DNA from: Amycolatopsis oliviviridis
GTDB lineage: Bacteria > Actinomycetota > Actinomycetes > Mycobacteriales > Pseudonocardiaceae
Reading direction: 5' to 3'
DNA: 55,691 nucleotides
Assembly (NCBI RefSeq): GCF_014654365.1
Contig: NZ_BNAY01000006.1
Span: 1-55,691, forward strand
The notes under the pieces were generated by a model, which did not search any database, was not told the origin of the DNA, and worked only from the letters and a program-made list of their open reading frames with translations. Position 1 is the first letter of the stretch. Every line of letters begins with the position of its first letter. The position numbers and the translations under genes are program-made. Below are positions 33,827-41,281 of the stretch, piece by piece.

Positions 33827-35371
33827 CTAGTCCGAGGCCAGTTTCACGTCGACGACGAGTGAAGACCCATCCCGGACAAGCCGGACAGGAACCACTTCGC
33901 CGACTTCGCGCGCGCGGACCGCGACGAGCAGTTCCGCCGAGTCGCGTACCAGCCGACCAGCGACTTCGGTGATCACGTCGCCTTCCTTGATCCCGGCCGA
34001 GGCCGCGGGACCGCCGGGGGCGACGTTGCGCACCTGCGCGCCCATGGTGCTGGAACCCGCGACAGTCGACGAGGCGTTGATGCCGATGTCGGGGTGGACG
34101 ACCTTGCCGTCCTTGATCAGTGTTTTCGCGATCTTCACCGCGTAGTCGCTCGGGATGGCGAAGCCGATGCCGATGCTGCCGCCTTCGGCGCTGGAGGAGC
34201 GGATCGCCGAGTTGATCCCGACCAGCGCGCCGGTCGAGTCGACGAGCGCGCCACCCGAGTTTCCGTGGTTGATCGCGGCGTCGGTCTGGATGGCCTCGTA
34301 GATCACCGGCGCGCTGCCGCCGTCGCCGCCCGCGGTCACCGGGCGGTTGAGCGCGCTCACGATGCCGGCGGTGACCGAGTTCTGCAGCGCCAGCGGCGAA
34401 CCGACGGCGATCACCGAGTCGCCGACGGCGAGGTCGGCCGACTTCCCGACCTGCAGCGCGGTCAGGTTCTTGACGTCGACCTTGACCACGGCCAGGTCGG
34501 TTTTGGCGTCGGCGCCGACGACCTTCGCCTCGACACGCTTGCCGTCGAAGAACACCGCGGTGACCTTGGTGGCCGCGTCGGCCGTCGCGGCGGAGATCAC
34601 GTGCTCGTTCGTGAGCACGTAGCCCTGGTTGTCGATGACGACGCCGGAGCCCTGCTGGCCGGCGTCGGCGCCGGGTTTGAACACCTCGAGCGAGACGACG
34701 GCGGGCGCCACCCGGTGGGCGATGTCCGCGATCGAGCCCGCCGGGCGTTCCTTGGCCGCGTCGGCCTCGGAGATGCTGGCCTGCCCGGTCAGTTCGGTGC
34801 CAGTGTCGGCGAACCACCAGCCGATCAGCCCGCCCGCGGCGCCGATGACCAGCGCGACGGCGGCGAGCATCGCCAGCGCCTTCGTCTGCACACGCCGCCC
34901 GAAGAGGACCTCGGGAAGGCTCAGCAGCGCACCTTGCGGGCGCTTCGCGTCCTTCTCCTCTTCCGAGTCCTGCTGCACGGCGGGCCCGGCGAGCACCGCG
35001 CCGGAGCCGGGGTCGCGCCACGGGTCCGAGGTCTTGGTCCAGAGCGGGTCCTCGGCGCCGTTCGCGGACGGTTCGGAGCCGTTGGTCCCGTGCGGCCGCT
35101 CCAGCACGACACCTTCCGCGCCCGGCGGGCGGCGGAAGGCTTCGGCGAGCGATTCCGGTGTCGGCGGTGCCAGGTTCAGATTCGGCGCGGCCTGGCCGTT
35201 CGAGCCGGGCTGGTACAGCTTGTCGAAGGCGCCGTCGACGCCGCGCGGCCTGCCGAACGTGGCCGCCTGCGCCGGATCGACGGCGGGCCGGGCCAGCGGG
35301 CGCGGCGCCAGCCGGTCCCCCGCCGGGTCACCAGGCTGCTGCGGATTCGCGTTCGGCTGCTCGGTCATCAT
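33827..35371 (-). CDS. htrA: HtrA-like serine protease with PDZ domain
   Basis: A 514-residue protein: Pro-rich cytoplasmic region, membrane helix at about 165-190 (ALAMLAAVALVIGAAGGLIGWWF), trypsin-like domain with VLTNEHVIS (His), KTDLAVVKVD (Asp) and NHGNSGGALVD (Ser), and a C-terminal PDZ domain (VAPGGPAASAGIKEGDVITEV). Degrades or refolds damaged envelope proteins and, in mycobacteria, acts with SigE/RseA. Two adjacent ATGs at the start. Confidence 0.93.
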   Translation of the reverse strand: MMTEQPNANPQQPGDPAGDRLAPRPLARPAVDPAQAATFGRPRGVDGAFDKLYQPGSNGQAAPNLNLAPPTPESLAEAFRRPPGAEGVVLERPHGTNGSEPSANGAEDPLWTKTSDPWRDPGSGAVLAGPAVQQDSEEEKDAKRPQGALLSLPEVLFGRRVQTKALAMLAAVALVIGAAGGLIGWWFADTGTELTGQASISEADAAKERPAGSIADIAHRVAPAVVSLEVFKPGADAGQQGSGVVIDNQGYVLTNEHVISAATADAATKVTAVFFDGKRVEAKVVGADAKTDLAVVKVDVKNLTALQVGKSADLAVGDSVIAVGSPLALQNSVTAGIVSALNRPVTAGGDGGSAPVIYEAIQTDAAINHGNSGGALVDSTGALVGINSAIRSSSAEGGSIGIGFAIPSDYAVKIAKTLIKDGKVVHPDIGINASSTVAGSSTMGAQVRNVAPGGPAASAGIKEGDVITEVAGRLVRDSAELLVAVRAREVGEVVPVRLVRDGSSLVVDVKLASD

Positions 35372-35481
35372 TCCCCGGGGCTGAGATCAGGTTGGCCGGA
35401 CGCGAGAGTACGCCAAGCCTCGACCTCGATTCTGCCGTGACCACGGTGAAGTGCGCGTTGATTCCCCGGAACGGCCAAGAA

Positions 35482-35518
35482 ATGTGACACTTGAGGCAAC
35501 CATGTATCACTTGTGGCA
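35482..35518 (+). promoter_or_regulatory. Pair of 17-base direct repeats, 20-bp period
   Basis: ATGTGACACTTGAGGCA at 35482 and ATGTATCACTTGTGGCA at 35502 differ at three or fewer positions, and their start-to-start spacing of 20 bp is two helical turns. They end 12 bp before the ATG of the next gene. Probably tandem operator half-sites for a dimer; no regulator is identified. Confidence 0.55.
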
Positions 35519-35529
35519 GTCTAACGGGC

Positions 35530-36195
35530 ATGTCGGAGAACCCGGGGGCTCCTTTTCCGCCCCAGAACGCCCCTCACCACCAGCAATGGCCACAGCAACA
35601 GCAGCAGTGGCCCCAGCAGCAGGGCTGGCCGCAGCAGCCGCCCAAGAAGAAGGGCCTGTCCACCAAGGCGAAGGTCTTGCTGCTCGTCGCGGCGCTCGTC
35701 GTGGTCGGCGGCGGGCTCGGCCTGGTCTTCGTGCTGAAGGCGGCCGCCGGGCCGGAGAAGCAGGCGGGGAAGCTGACCGAGGGCGACTGCGTGGTGCTGA
35801 CCGGCTCAGGCAAGGAGGCCGACGCGGTCAAGACGCCGTGCGACTCGCCTCAAGCGCCGTACGCGGTGAGCCTCACCGGCTTGAACAAGGGCGATTGGGA
35901 CTGCAAAGAGGGCTTCTACAAATACGCCGTCGAGACGCCGCTGCGCGGGGAGGGCGTCGCCCTGTGCCTGGCGATCAACGCCAAGGTCGGGTTGTGCTTC
36001 GACGACATCGAGAGCAAGACCCCGCCGCCGCTCAAGGACTGCGGCTCGGCGCGGCTGAAGATCAGCGAGGTGTTCGGCCAGGCCAGCTACGTGAACAGTC
36101 CGTGCAAGGAGGGCACAGAAGAAGTGATCTCCTACTCGGCGTACGGCGCGACGCAGAAGTTCAAGAGCGCGACGATCTGCTTCGTCAAACCCTGA
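35530..36195 (+). CDS. Membrane-anchored Cys-rich envelope protein (LppU-like)
   Basis: A 221-residue protein: Gln/Trp/Pro-rich cytoplasmic head (QQWPQQ repeats), membrane helix at about 58-78, then an extracytoplasmic domain with six or more Cys (EGDCVVL, KTPCDSP, WDCKEG, CLAINAKVGLC, KDCGS, SPCKEG, TICFV) that could pair as disulfides. It resembles the LppU/SCO3897 group. It is inserted on the opposite strand between rseA and htrA, which adjoin in mycobacteria. Confidence 0.7.
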   Translation: MSENPGAPFPPQNAPHHQQWPQQQQQWPQQQGWPQQPPKKKGLSTKAKVLLLVAALVVVGGGLGLVFVLKAAAGPEKQAGKLTEGDCVVLTGSGKEADAVKTPCDSPQAPYAVSLTGLNKGDWDCKEGFYKYAVETPLRGEGVALCLAINAKVGLCFDDIESKTPPPLKDCGSARLKISEVFGQASYVNSPCKEGTEEVISYSAYGATQKFKSATICFVKP

Positions 36196-36204
36196 CGAAG
36201 CGGA

Positions 36205-36882
36205 TCAGCGAATCGACGCGGGCACGGGCACGCTCGACGTGCTCGGGCTCGGCGCGGTGCTGCGCGGCGGTTCCGGTTTGGCGCCGCCGCCCAGCTGCGC
36301 GGGCAGCAGACCGGCGTTGACGCCCTGCGGCGGCACGAGGCCGGTGTTCGGCTGCTCTTCGCTGCCGTCACCCGAGGTCGCGACCAGGGCCAGGGCGCTC
36401 AGCACCAGACCCGAAACGACGACTCCGGCGCCCTGCGCGTACTTCCGCCGGGCGAGGCCGAACCGCCCGCCGCCGAGGACGTTCGGCGACTGGCCCAGCG
36501 GCGCCGATGATCCCAACGGCGCGGTACCGCCCAAAACCCCGGTGTCACGAAGACCGGCGACCCTGTCGGGCCGCTGGATGGCCACGAGCTGGCCGTCCGC
36601 GGTCATCGCCAGGTTGTCCGGCGTGCCGGGAAGTTCGGTGTTCTGCGGGATGGAGCACAGGCTGGCCAGGAAACCCGCCGACATCGACGGGGCTCCCGCC
36701 TGCTTCACGGCCGCGACGGCCTGACGCTGCGCGGCCACCTCGGCCGCGCACGCCTGACAGCGGGCCAGGTGTGCCGAGGCACGGTCCTGGGCGCCGAGGG
36801 TCAGTTCGCCGTCCACGAAGGCGACGATGGCGTCCGGAAGCAGATGCGACTCGGGGAGTCCCCAACCTCGCGGTGCGGTCAT
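36205..36882 (-). CDS. rseA: Anti-sigma-E factor RseA
   Basis: A 225-residue protein. HLARCQAC at about residues 40-47 is the HxxxCxxC zinc motif of ZAS anti-sigma factors. A single hydrophobic stretch (about 158-178) anchors it, and a Pro/Ser-rich tail follows. It binds and inactivates SigE. ATG overlaps the sigE stop (ATGA), so stoichiometry is kept by translational coupling. A longer upstream frame is rejected because it would lie inside sigE. Confidence 0.9.
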   Translation of the reverse strand: MTAPRGWGLPESHLLPDAIVAFVDGELTLGAQDRASAHLARCQACAAEVAAQRQAVAAVKQAGAPSMSAGFLASLCSIPQNTELPGTPDNLAMTADGQLVAIQRPDRVAGLRDTGVLGGTAPLGSSAPLGQSPNVLGGGRFGLARRKYAQGAGVVVSGLVLSALALVATSGDGSEEQPNTGLVPPQGVNAGLLPAQLGGGAKPEPPRSTAPSPSTSSVPVPASIR

Positions 36883-37499
36883 ACCCCCACCTTCGCAGAC
36901 TCCTGCGCCGCGGCGCGACGACGCTCCAAAGAAACACGAAGCGCCTGGCGGCCACGGTGGATCCGGCTGCGCACGGTGCCGAGCTTGACACCGAGGGTGG
37001 CGCCGATCTCCTCGTACGAGAGGCCTTCGACGTCGCACAGCACGACCGCGGCGCGGAACTCGGGCGGCAACTCGTCGAGCGCGGCCTGCAGGTCCGGGTC
37101 GAGGTGCGTGTCCGAGTAGACCTGCTCGGGGCTCGGGTCGTCGCCGACGATGCGGTCGGTGTCCTCGGGGAGGCCTTCCATCCGCACGCGCGAGCGGCGG
37201 CGGGCCATGTCGAGGAAGAGGTTCGTGGTGATGCGGTGCAGCCAGCCTTCGAACGTGCCGGGCTTGTAGGACGCGAGCGAGCGGAAGACCCGGATGAAGG
37301 TCTCCTGCGTCAGGTCCTCGGCGTCGTGGGCGTTACCGGTCAGGCGGTATGCCAGCCGGTACACGCGGTCGGCGTGCTCACGCACGACCTCGTCCCACGA
37401 GGGCGGCGTCCATGCGGCCTCGTCCACCGTCACCGGCGTGACCTGGTCCGCGTGCTGGTCCTGCATCGTGTCCTGCATCGGGGAAGTAGGCACCTCCAT
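36879..37499 (-). CDS. sigE: ECF sigma factor SigE
   Basis: A 206-residue sigma factor. Region 2 is RVYRLAYRLTGNAHDAEDLT followed by QETFIRVFRSL, and region 4 is SYEEIGATLGVKLGTVRSRI. Start taken at the ATG at 37499, which has GGGAGAAG upstream and lies downstream of a probable SigE-type promoter; a GTG at 37544 in the same frame would sit before the predicted transcript start. Directs the envelope-stress regulon, held by RseA, with htrA and tatB beyond. Confidence 0.9.
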   Translation of the reverse strand: MEVPTSPMQDTMQDQHADQVTPVTVDEAAWTPPSWDEVVREHADRVYRLAYRLTGNAHDAEDLTQETFIRVFRSLASYKPGTFEGWLHRITTNLFLDMARRRSRVRMEGLPEDTDRIVGDDPSPEQVYSDTHLDPDLQAALDELPPEFRAAVVLCDVEGLSYEEIGATLGVKLGTVRSRIHRGRQALRVSLERRRAAAQESAKVGV

Positions 37500-37526
37500 C
37501 AGCGTCTTCTCCCAACTACTCCACCC

Positions 37527-37553
37527 AACGCGGGCGATGTGCACGGTGTTCCC
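37527..37553 (-). promoter_or_regulatory. Probable SigE-dependent (ECF) promoter of sigE
   Basis: On the minus strand GGGAAC (37553-37548) and CGTT (37530-37527) are separated by 17 bp, matching the ECF/SigE consensus (GGAAC, 16-18 bp, CGTT). Expected transcript start is around 37520, giving a 5' leader of about 20 nt to the ATG at 37499. It implies positive autoregulation. Confidence 0.65.
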
Positions 37554-37677
37554 GTTGTCGAGGACCAGTCTGTCCGGCCTGCTTATGTTTCTAGTGAGAC
37601 TGGACTGAGAGGAGGCTGAGAAGTCGGTACCAGGGAGTCTTCGCTGATTTGTCCACAGGCAGCGCTAACCTCCGCGT

Positions 37678-38328
37678 GTGAATTCCGGGACGCATGCGGG
37701 CGCGGCTGCCGAGGCCGCCGACGCCGACCTCGTCGACGGGTACCTCCCCGACGACGAGGTACTGGCCTCCGCGCGGGCGCGGTCGGCCGATCTGGGGTGC
37801 GGTCCGCTGAGCGCGGGCGCGGGTGCGACCCTGCGTTTTCTCGCCACGACGCTGCGGGCGAAGGCCGTGGTCGAGGTCGGGACCGGGGTCGGAGTGAGCG
37901 GGTTGTGCCTGCTCAGAGGCATGGTCGACGACGGGATCCTCACCTCGATCGACATCGAGCCGGAGTACCACCGGGCGGCGCGGGCGGCGTTCCGCGAGGC
38001 CGGCTACCCGCCGGGGCGGACCCGGCTGATCATGGGCCGCGCGCTCGACGTCCTCCCCCGGCTCACCCCCGGCGGCTACGACCTGGTGTTCGTCGATTCG
38101 GCGCCGGTCGAGTACCCGAGTTGCTACGAGAAGGCCGTCGCGCTGCTCCGGCCCGGCGGGATACTGGCTTTCCACAACGTCTCCGGCGCCAGGGTGACCG
38201 ATCCCTCACGACGCGATCCGGACACGCTCGCGCTGCGCGAGGTCGCGCGGGCCTTCCGGGAGGACGAACGGCTGGTCCCGGCGCTGCTGCCGGTGGGCGG
38301 CGGGCTGCTGGTCGCGGCCATCGCGTAG
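37678..38328 (+). CDS. SAM-dependent O-methyltransferase (Rv1220c-like)
   Basis: A 216-residue class I methyltransferase with VVEVGTGVGVSGLCL (SAM loop), SIDIEPEYHRAA and DLVFVDSAPVEYPS, similar to the catechol-type O-methyltransferases. Divergent from sigE, exactly as in mycobacteria. Its TAG stop (38326-38328) lies inside a Module A palindrome, so the last one or two codons may derive from that insertion. Confidence 0.9.
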   Translation: MNSGTHAGAAAEAADADLVDGYLPDDEVLASARARSADLGCGPLSAGAGATLRFLATTLRAKAVVEVGTGVGVSGLCLLRGMVDDGILTSIDIEPEYHRAARAAFREAGYPPGRTRLIMGRALDVLPRLTPGGYDLVFVDSAPVEYPSCYEKAVALLRPGGILAFHNVSGARVTDPSRRDPDTLALREVARAFREDERLVPALLPVGGGLLVAAIA

Positions 38329-38346
38329 CAAGGGACCTTTGCTATC
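38324..38346. repeat. Module A palindrome, copy 4, giving stop codons to two genes
   Basis: CGTAGCAA…TTGCTATC. The left arm's TAG (38326-38328) ends the O-methyltransferase and the right arm, read on the minus strand, gives TAG (38344-38342) to the MFS gene. Only 13 bases separate the two stops. Confidence 0.92.
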
Positions 38347-39628
38347 GCCGGGGGCTGAAGGACGCTTTCCCCACGTCCGACGCGGCGAAGGACGCTTTCA
38401 CCCCGTGCGATGCGGGGAAAGTCCCCTTCAGCCGCGTCCCGGCCACCACGGCCACCGCGGCGAGGGCCAGCCAGCCGGCGGTGAGCACGATCAGCCAGGT
38501 CCAGCCGGAGTGCCCGTAGACGGTCGCGCCGACGGCACCGCCGATGCTGCTGCCGAGGTAGTACGAAAGCGTGTAGAGCCCGCCCACCTGGCCGCGGGCG
38601 TTCTCGGGGGCCTCGGCGGCGGCCCAGCCGTTGGCGACGGCGTGCGCGGCGAAGAACCCGCCGGTCAGCACCACGAACCCGGCGACGACCAGGGGCAGCG
38701 AGTCGGAGAGCGTCAGCGCGGCGCCGCCGATCGTGAGCAGCAGAGCGCCGGCGAGCGACCGGCGGCGGCCGAACCGGCCGACGAGCTTGCCCGCCGTCGC
38801 GGACGAGACAGAGCCCATCGCGTAGGCGAGGAAGACGAGCGACGCGATCGCGGGCGAGAGGTTCAGCGGCTCCCCGGTCAGGCGGAACCCGGCGGCGTTG
38901 TACAGCGCGACGAACGAGCCCATCGCGAGCAGTGCGACCGCGTACTGGACCAGCAAGACGGGTTTCCGAACCGCGGCCCCGAGGCCCGCCAGCACCGCTC
39001 GCCCTTGCTCGCGCAGCCGCTCTGACCTGGGACGATCCGCGGAAGTGATAGCAAAGGTCCCTTGCTCCCCCGGCGGCAGCGCCAGCACCGTGACCACGGC
39101 GCAGACCAGCCCGATCACCGCGACCACGATCAGCGCGCCGTGGTAGCCGAACGGGCCGGCGGTGAAACCGGCCGCGAGCCGCCCGATCATGCCGCCGACG
39201 GTGTTCCCGGCGATCATCGCGCCCACCGCCGCCGCGAGCCCGGCCTTGCCGAGCCGTTCCGCGAGGTAGGCCGCGGCCACTCCGGGGAACCCCGCGATGG
39301 CGACCCCTTGCAGCGCCCGCAGCACGAGCAGCGCCGGGTAGCTCGGCGCCAGCGGCAGCAGGAAACCGAACACGACCGACGCGACCACCGAAGCGACGAT
39401 CACCGGACGCCGTCCCACGACCTCGGACAGCACCGCGATCGGCAGCACGGCGATCGCGAGCGCGCCGGTCGCGACGCTCACCGCGAGCGAGGCGCCACCG
39501 GGGTCGAGGTGGTACTGCTCCGCCAGCTGCGGCAGCACCGGCTGCGGCGCGTAGAGCAGGGCGAACGAGGAGATCCCGGCCGCGGCGACGGCGATCGTCA
39601 CGCGGCGGGTGGTTCCGGTGGCAGGCAC
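38342..39628 (-). CDS. MFS transporter (12 TM) carrying two repeat-derived insertions
   Basis: A 428-residue protein with twelve helices, LSEVVGRRPVIV (motif A) and a Bcr/YnfM-like layout. Two parts come from repeats: around residues 187-194 (GEQGTFAIT, in the central cytoplasmic loop) Module A is read through, and the last 30 residues (KASFAASDVGKASFSP) are encoded by hairpin fragments ending in the stop supplied by another Module A. Divergent from a LysR regulator, so probably inducible. Substrate unknown. Confidence 0.88.
   Translation of the reverse strand: MPATGTTRRVTIAVAAAGISSFALLYAPQPVLPQLAEQYHLDPGGASLAVSVATGALAIAVLPIAVLSEVVGRRPVIVASVVASVVFGFLLPLAPSYPALLVLRALQGVAIAGFPGVAAAYLAERLGKAGLAAAVGAMIAGNTVGGMIGRLAAGFTAGPFGYHGALIVVAVIGLVCAVVTVLALPPGEQGTFAITSADRPRSERLREQGRAVLAGLGAAVRKPVLLVQYAVALLAMGSFVALYNAAGFRLTGEPLNLSPAIASLVFLAYAMGSVSSATAGKLVGRFGRRRSLAGALLLTIGGAALTLSDSLPLVVAGFVVLTGGFFAAHAVANGWAAAEAPENARGQVGGLYTLSYYLGSSIGGAVGATVYGHSGWTWLIVLTAGWLALAAVAVVAGTRLKGTFPASHGVKASFAASDVGKASFSPRR
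38356..38431. repeat. Tandem hairpin fragments inside the 3' end of the MFS gene
   Basis: GAAGGACGCTTTC occurs at 38357 and 38387, and GAAAGTCCCCTTC follows, all reading as codons of the MFS C-terminus. The first two match an arm of the palindrome at 44025-44071. Confidence 0.8.
39047..39069. repeat. Module A palindrome, copy 5, inside the MFS coding sequence
   Basis: GATAGCAA…CTTGCTCCC: full left arm, right arm changed after GCT. It adds an in-frame 8-residue segment to the loop between helices 6 and 7. The same truncated right end is found at 55317-55339. Confidence 0.9.
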
Positions 39629-39691
39629 GATCTTGAAGCTAAGCCTAGCTAAACGATACGTCTAATACGATCATCTGCCACAATCGATACC

Positions 39692-40591
39692 GTGCTGAAT
39701 GAAAGGATGACCGCCCAGCTAGCCCCTCAGCTCGCGCTGCTCACCGCACTGCGCCGCACGACGAACGTCACACGCGCGGCCGAACTGCTCGGCGTCCCGC
39801 AGCCCACGGTAAGCCGCCGGATCTCCGCGCTCGGCGAAGCTCTCGGCGCCCCGCTGACGGTCCCCGACGGCCGCGGCATCCGGCTCACCCGGGCCGCCGA
39901 ACTGCTGGCCGACGCCGCCGAACGCGCGCTCGCCGACGTCGACGCCGGGGTCCGCCAAGCCCGCGAAGAGGTCGACCCCGAATCCGGGCACGTCGTCCTC
40001 GGCTTCCTGCACCTGCTCGGCCGGTCGCTGGTCCCCACCCTGCTCCGCGGCTACCGCGCGGACCATCCGGGCGTCCGGTTCACCCTGGTCCAGGGCTCAC
40101 GGCAGGACATGGTCGACAGGCTGACCAGCGGGGAGCTCGACCTCGCGCTGCTCGCGCCCGCCCCCGTCGACGACCCGCTGCTCGACACGGCCGTGCTGTC
40201 GGAGCAGGAGATCTTCCTCTCCGTTCCGACGTCACACCGCCTCGCCGACCGGGAATGCGCGGCCATCGAAGACCTCAAGGACGAGGAATTCGTCCTGCTC
40301 GAAACCGGCTACGGCCTCCGCACCATCACCGACGAACTGTGCGCCGCGGCCGGCTTCGCACCGAAGATCGCCTTCGAGGGCCAGGAGTCCGACACGGTCC
40401 GTGGGCTGGTCGCGGCCGGGCTCGGGGTGGCGCTGCTCCCCCGGTTCGAACCCGGCAGCCCGGCGGGCGTCGCCGAAGTCCCGCTGGTGCCGTCGGTCGG
40501 GCGGACGATCGGGCTCGCGTGGCGCAAGGACGTCGTCCTGCCGCCCGCCGTCCTGCGGTTCCGGGAACAGGTCCGCGCTCAGCGGTGGTGA
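39692..40591 (+). CDS. LysR family transcriptional regulator
   Basis: A 299-residue protein with helix-turn-helix LTALRRTTNVTRAAELLGVP then QPTVSRRISALGEALG and the C-terminal periplasmic-binding-like effector domain. Divergent from the MFS gene with a 63-bp gap, typical of a regulator and its target. GTG at 39692 or ATG at 39707 could be the start. Confidence 0.9.
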   Translation: MLNERMTAQLAPQLALLTALRRTTNVTRAAELLGVPQPTVSRRISALGEALGAPLTVPDGRGIRLTRAAELLADAAERALADVDAGVRQAREEVDPESGHVVLGFLHLLGRSLVPTLLRGYRADHPGVRFTLVQGSRQDMVDRLTSGELDLALLAPAPVDDPLLDTAVLSEQEIFLSVPTSHRLADRECAAIEDLKDEEFVLLETGYGLRTITDELCAAAGFAPKIAFEGQESDTVRGLVAAGLGVALLPRFEPGSPAGVAEVPLVPSVGRTIGLAWRKDVVLPPAVLRFREQVRAQRW

Positions 40592-40661
40592 CGATCGACA
40601 GGGGTGCTCCTTGACGAAGGTGCAAGGCGGCACGGCCATCGGTTTCGCTAACTTTGGGTGA

Positions 40662-41273
40662 ATGTACGACGACATCGTGGAGATGGCGGGCGAGAGCCCC
40701 AGCTGGCTTCAGGCATCAGGCGTCCTGTTCACCGACGCGGGCATGCTGATCTTCGCCGCCTTGATGGTCTGGGTCGTTTGGCGGGCTCGCACCTCGCCCA
40801 CCCGGCTCGCGGTGTCACTGCTGGCGCCTGCCGCCGCGGCGATCGCGTACGTGATCAGCGAAGGACTGAAGAGCGTGATCCGCGAGGACCGGCCGTGCCG
40901 GGGCCTCGTCACCCTCGTCGACTGCCCGGCGGTCGGCGACTGGTCCTTCCCGAGCAACCACTCCACGGTCGCCGCGGCGGCCGCCGTCGGCCTGGCACTC
41001 GCCTGGCGGCGACTCGCGCCCTGGGTACTCCCGGGCGCCCTGCTGATGGGCTTCTCACGGGTGTTCGTCGGCGCGCATTACCCGCACGACGTGCTCGCCG
41101 GACTCGTCCTCGGCTCCGTGACGGCGTGGCTCGTCTTCCGGTACCTCTCCGGCCCCGCGACCAGGATCGCCCGCCGGCTCACCGCGCATGCCGGGGACGC
41201 GCCGACCCAGCCCATGCCCAGGGTGCGCCCGCGCGGCGATAGCAAAGGTCCCTTGCTACCGCCCCGCAGGTGA
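40662..41273 (+). CDS. PAP2-superfamily membrane phosphatase
   Basis: A 203-residue protein, five or six helices. KSVIREDRP (KX6RP), PSNHST (PSGH-type) and SRVFVGAHYPHD (SRX5HX3D) make up the lipid/phosphate phosphatase active site. May act on undecaprenyl or phosphatidyl phosphates. The last ten or so residues (DSKGPLLPPRR) are read from a Module A repeat and are probably not ancestral. Confidence 0.9.
   Translation: MYDDIVEMAGESPSWLQASGVLFTDAGMLIFAALMVWVVWRARTSPTRLAVSLLAPAAAAIAYVISEGLKSVIREDRPCRGLVTLVDCPAVGDWSFPSNHSTVAAAAAVGLALAWRRLAPWVLPGALLMGFSRVFVGAHYPHDVLAGLVLGSVTAWLVFRYLSGPATRIARRLTAHAGDAPTQPMPRVRPRGDSKGPLLPPRR
41239..41261. repeat. Module A palindrome, copy 6, inside the PAP2 gene
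   Basis: GATAGCAA…TTGCTACC. It forms codons 193-200 of 203; the ancestral stop would lie upstream, before GRGDSK. 12 bp separate it from the stop. Confidence 0.9.
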
Positions 41274-41281
41274 ACCGCAGG

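Noticed and set aside
36883..37038. N-terminal extension of RseA
   Set aside because: It would lie inside sigE; the ATG at 36882 overlapping the sigE stop is the natural start.
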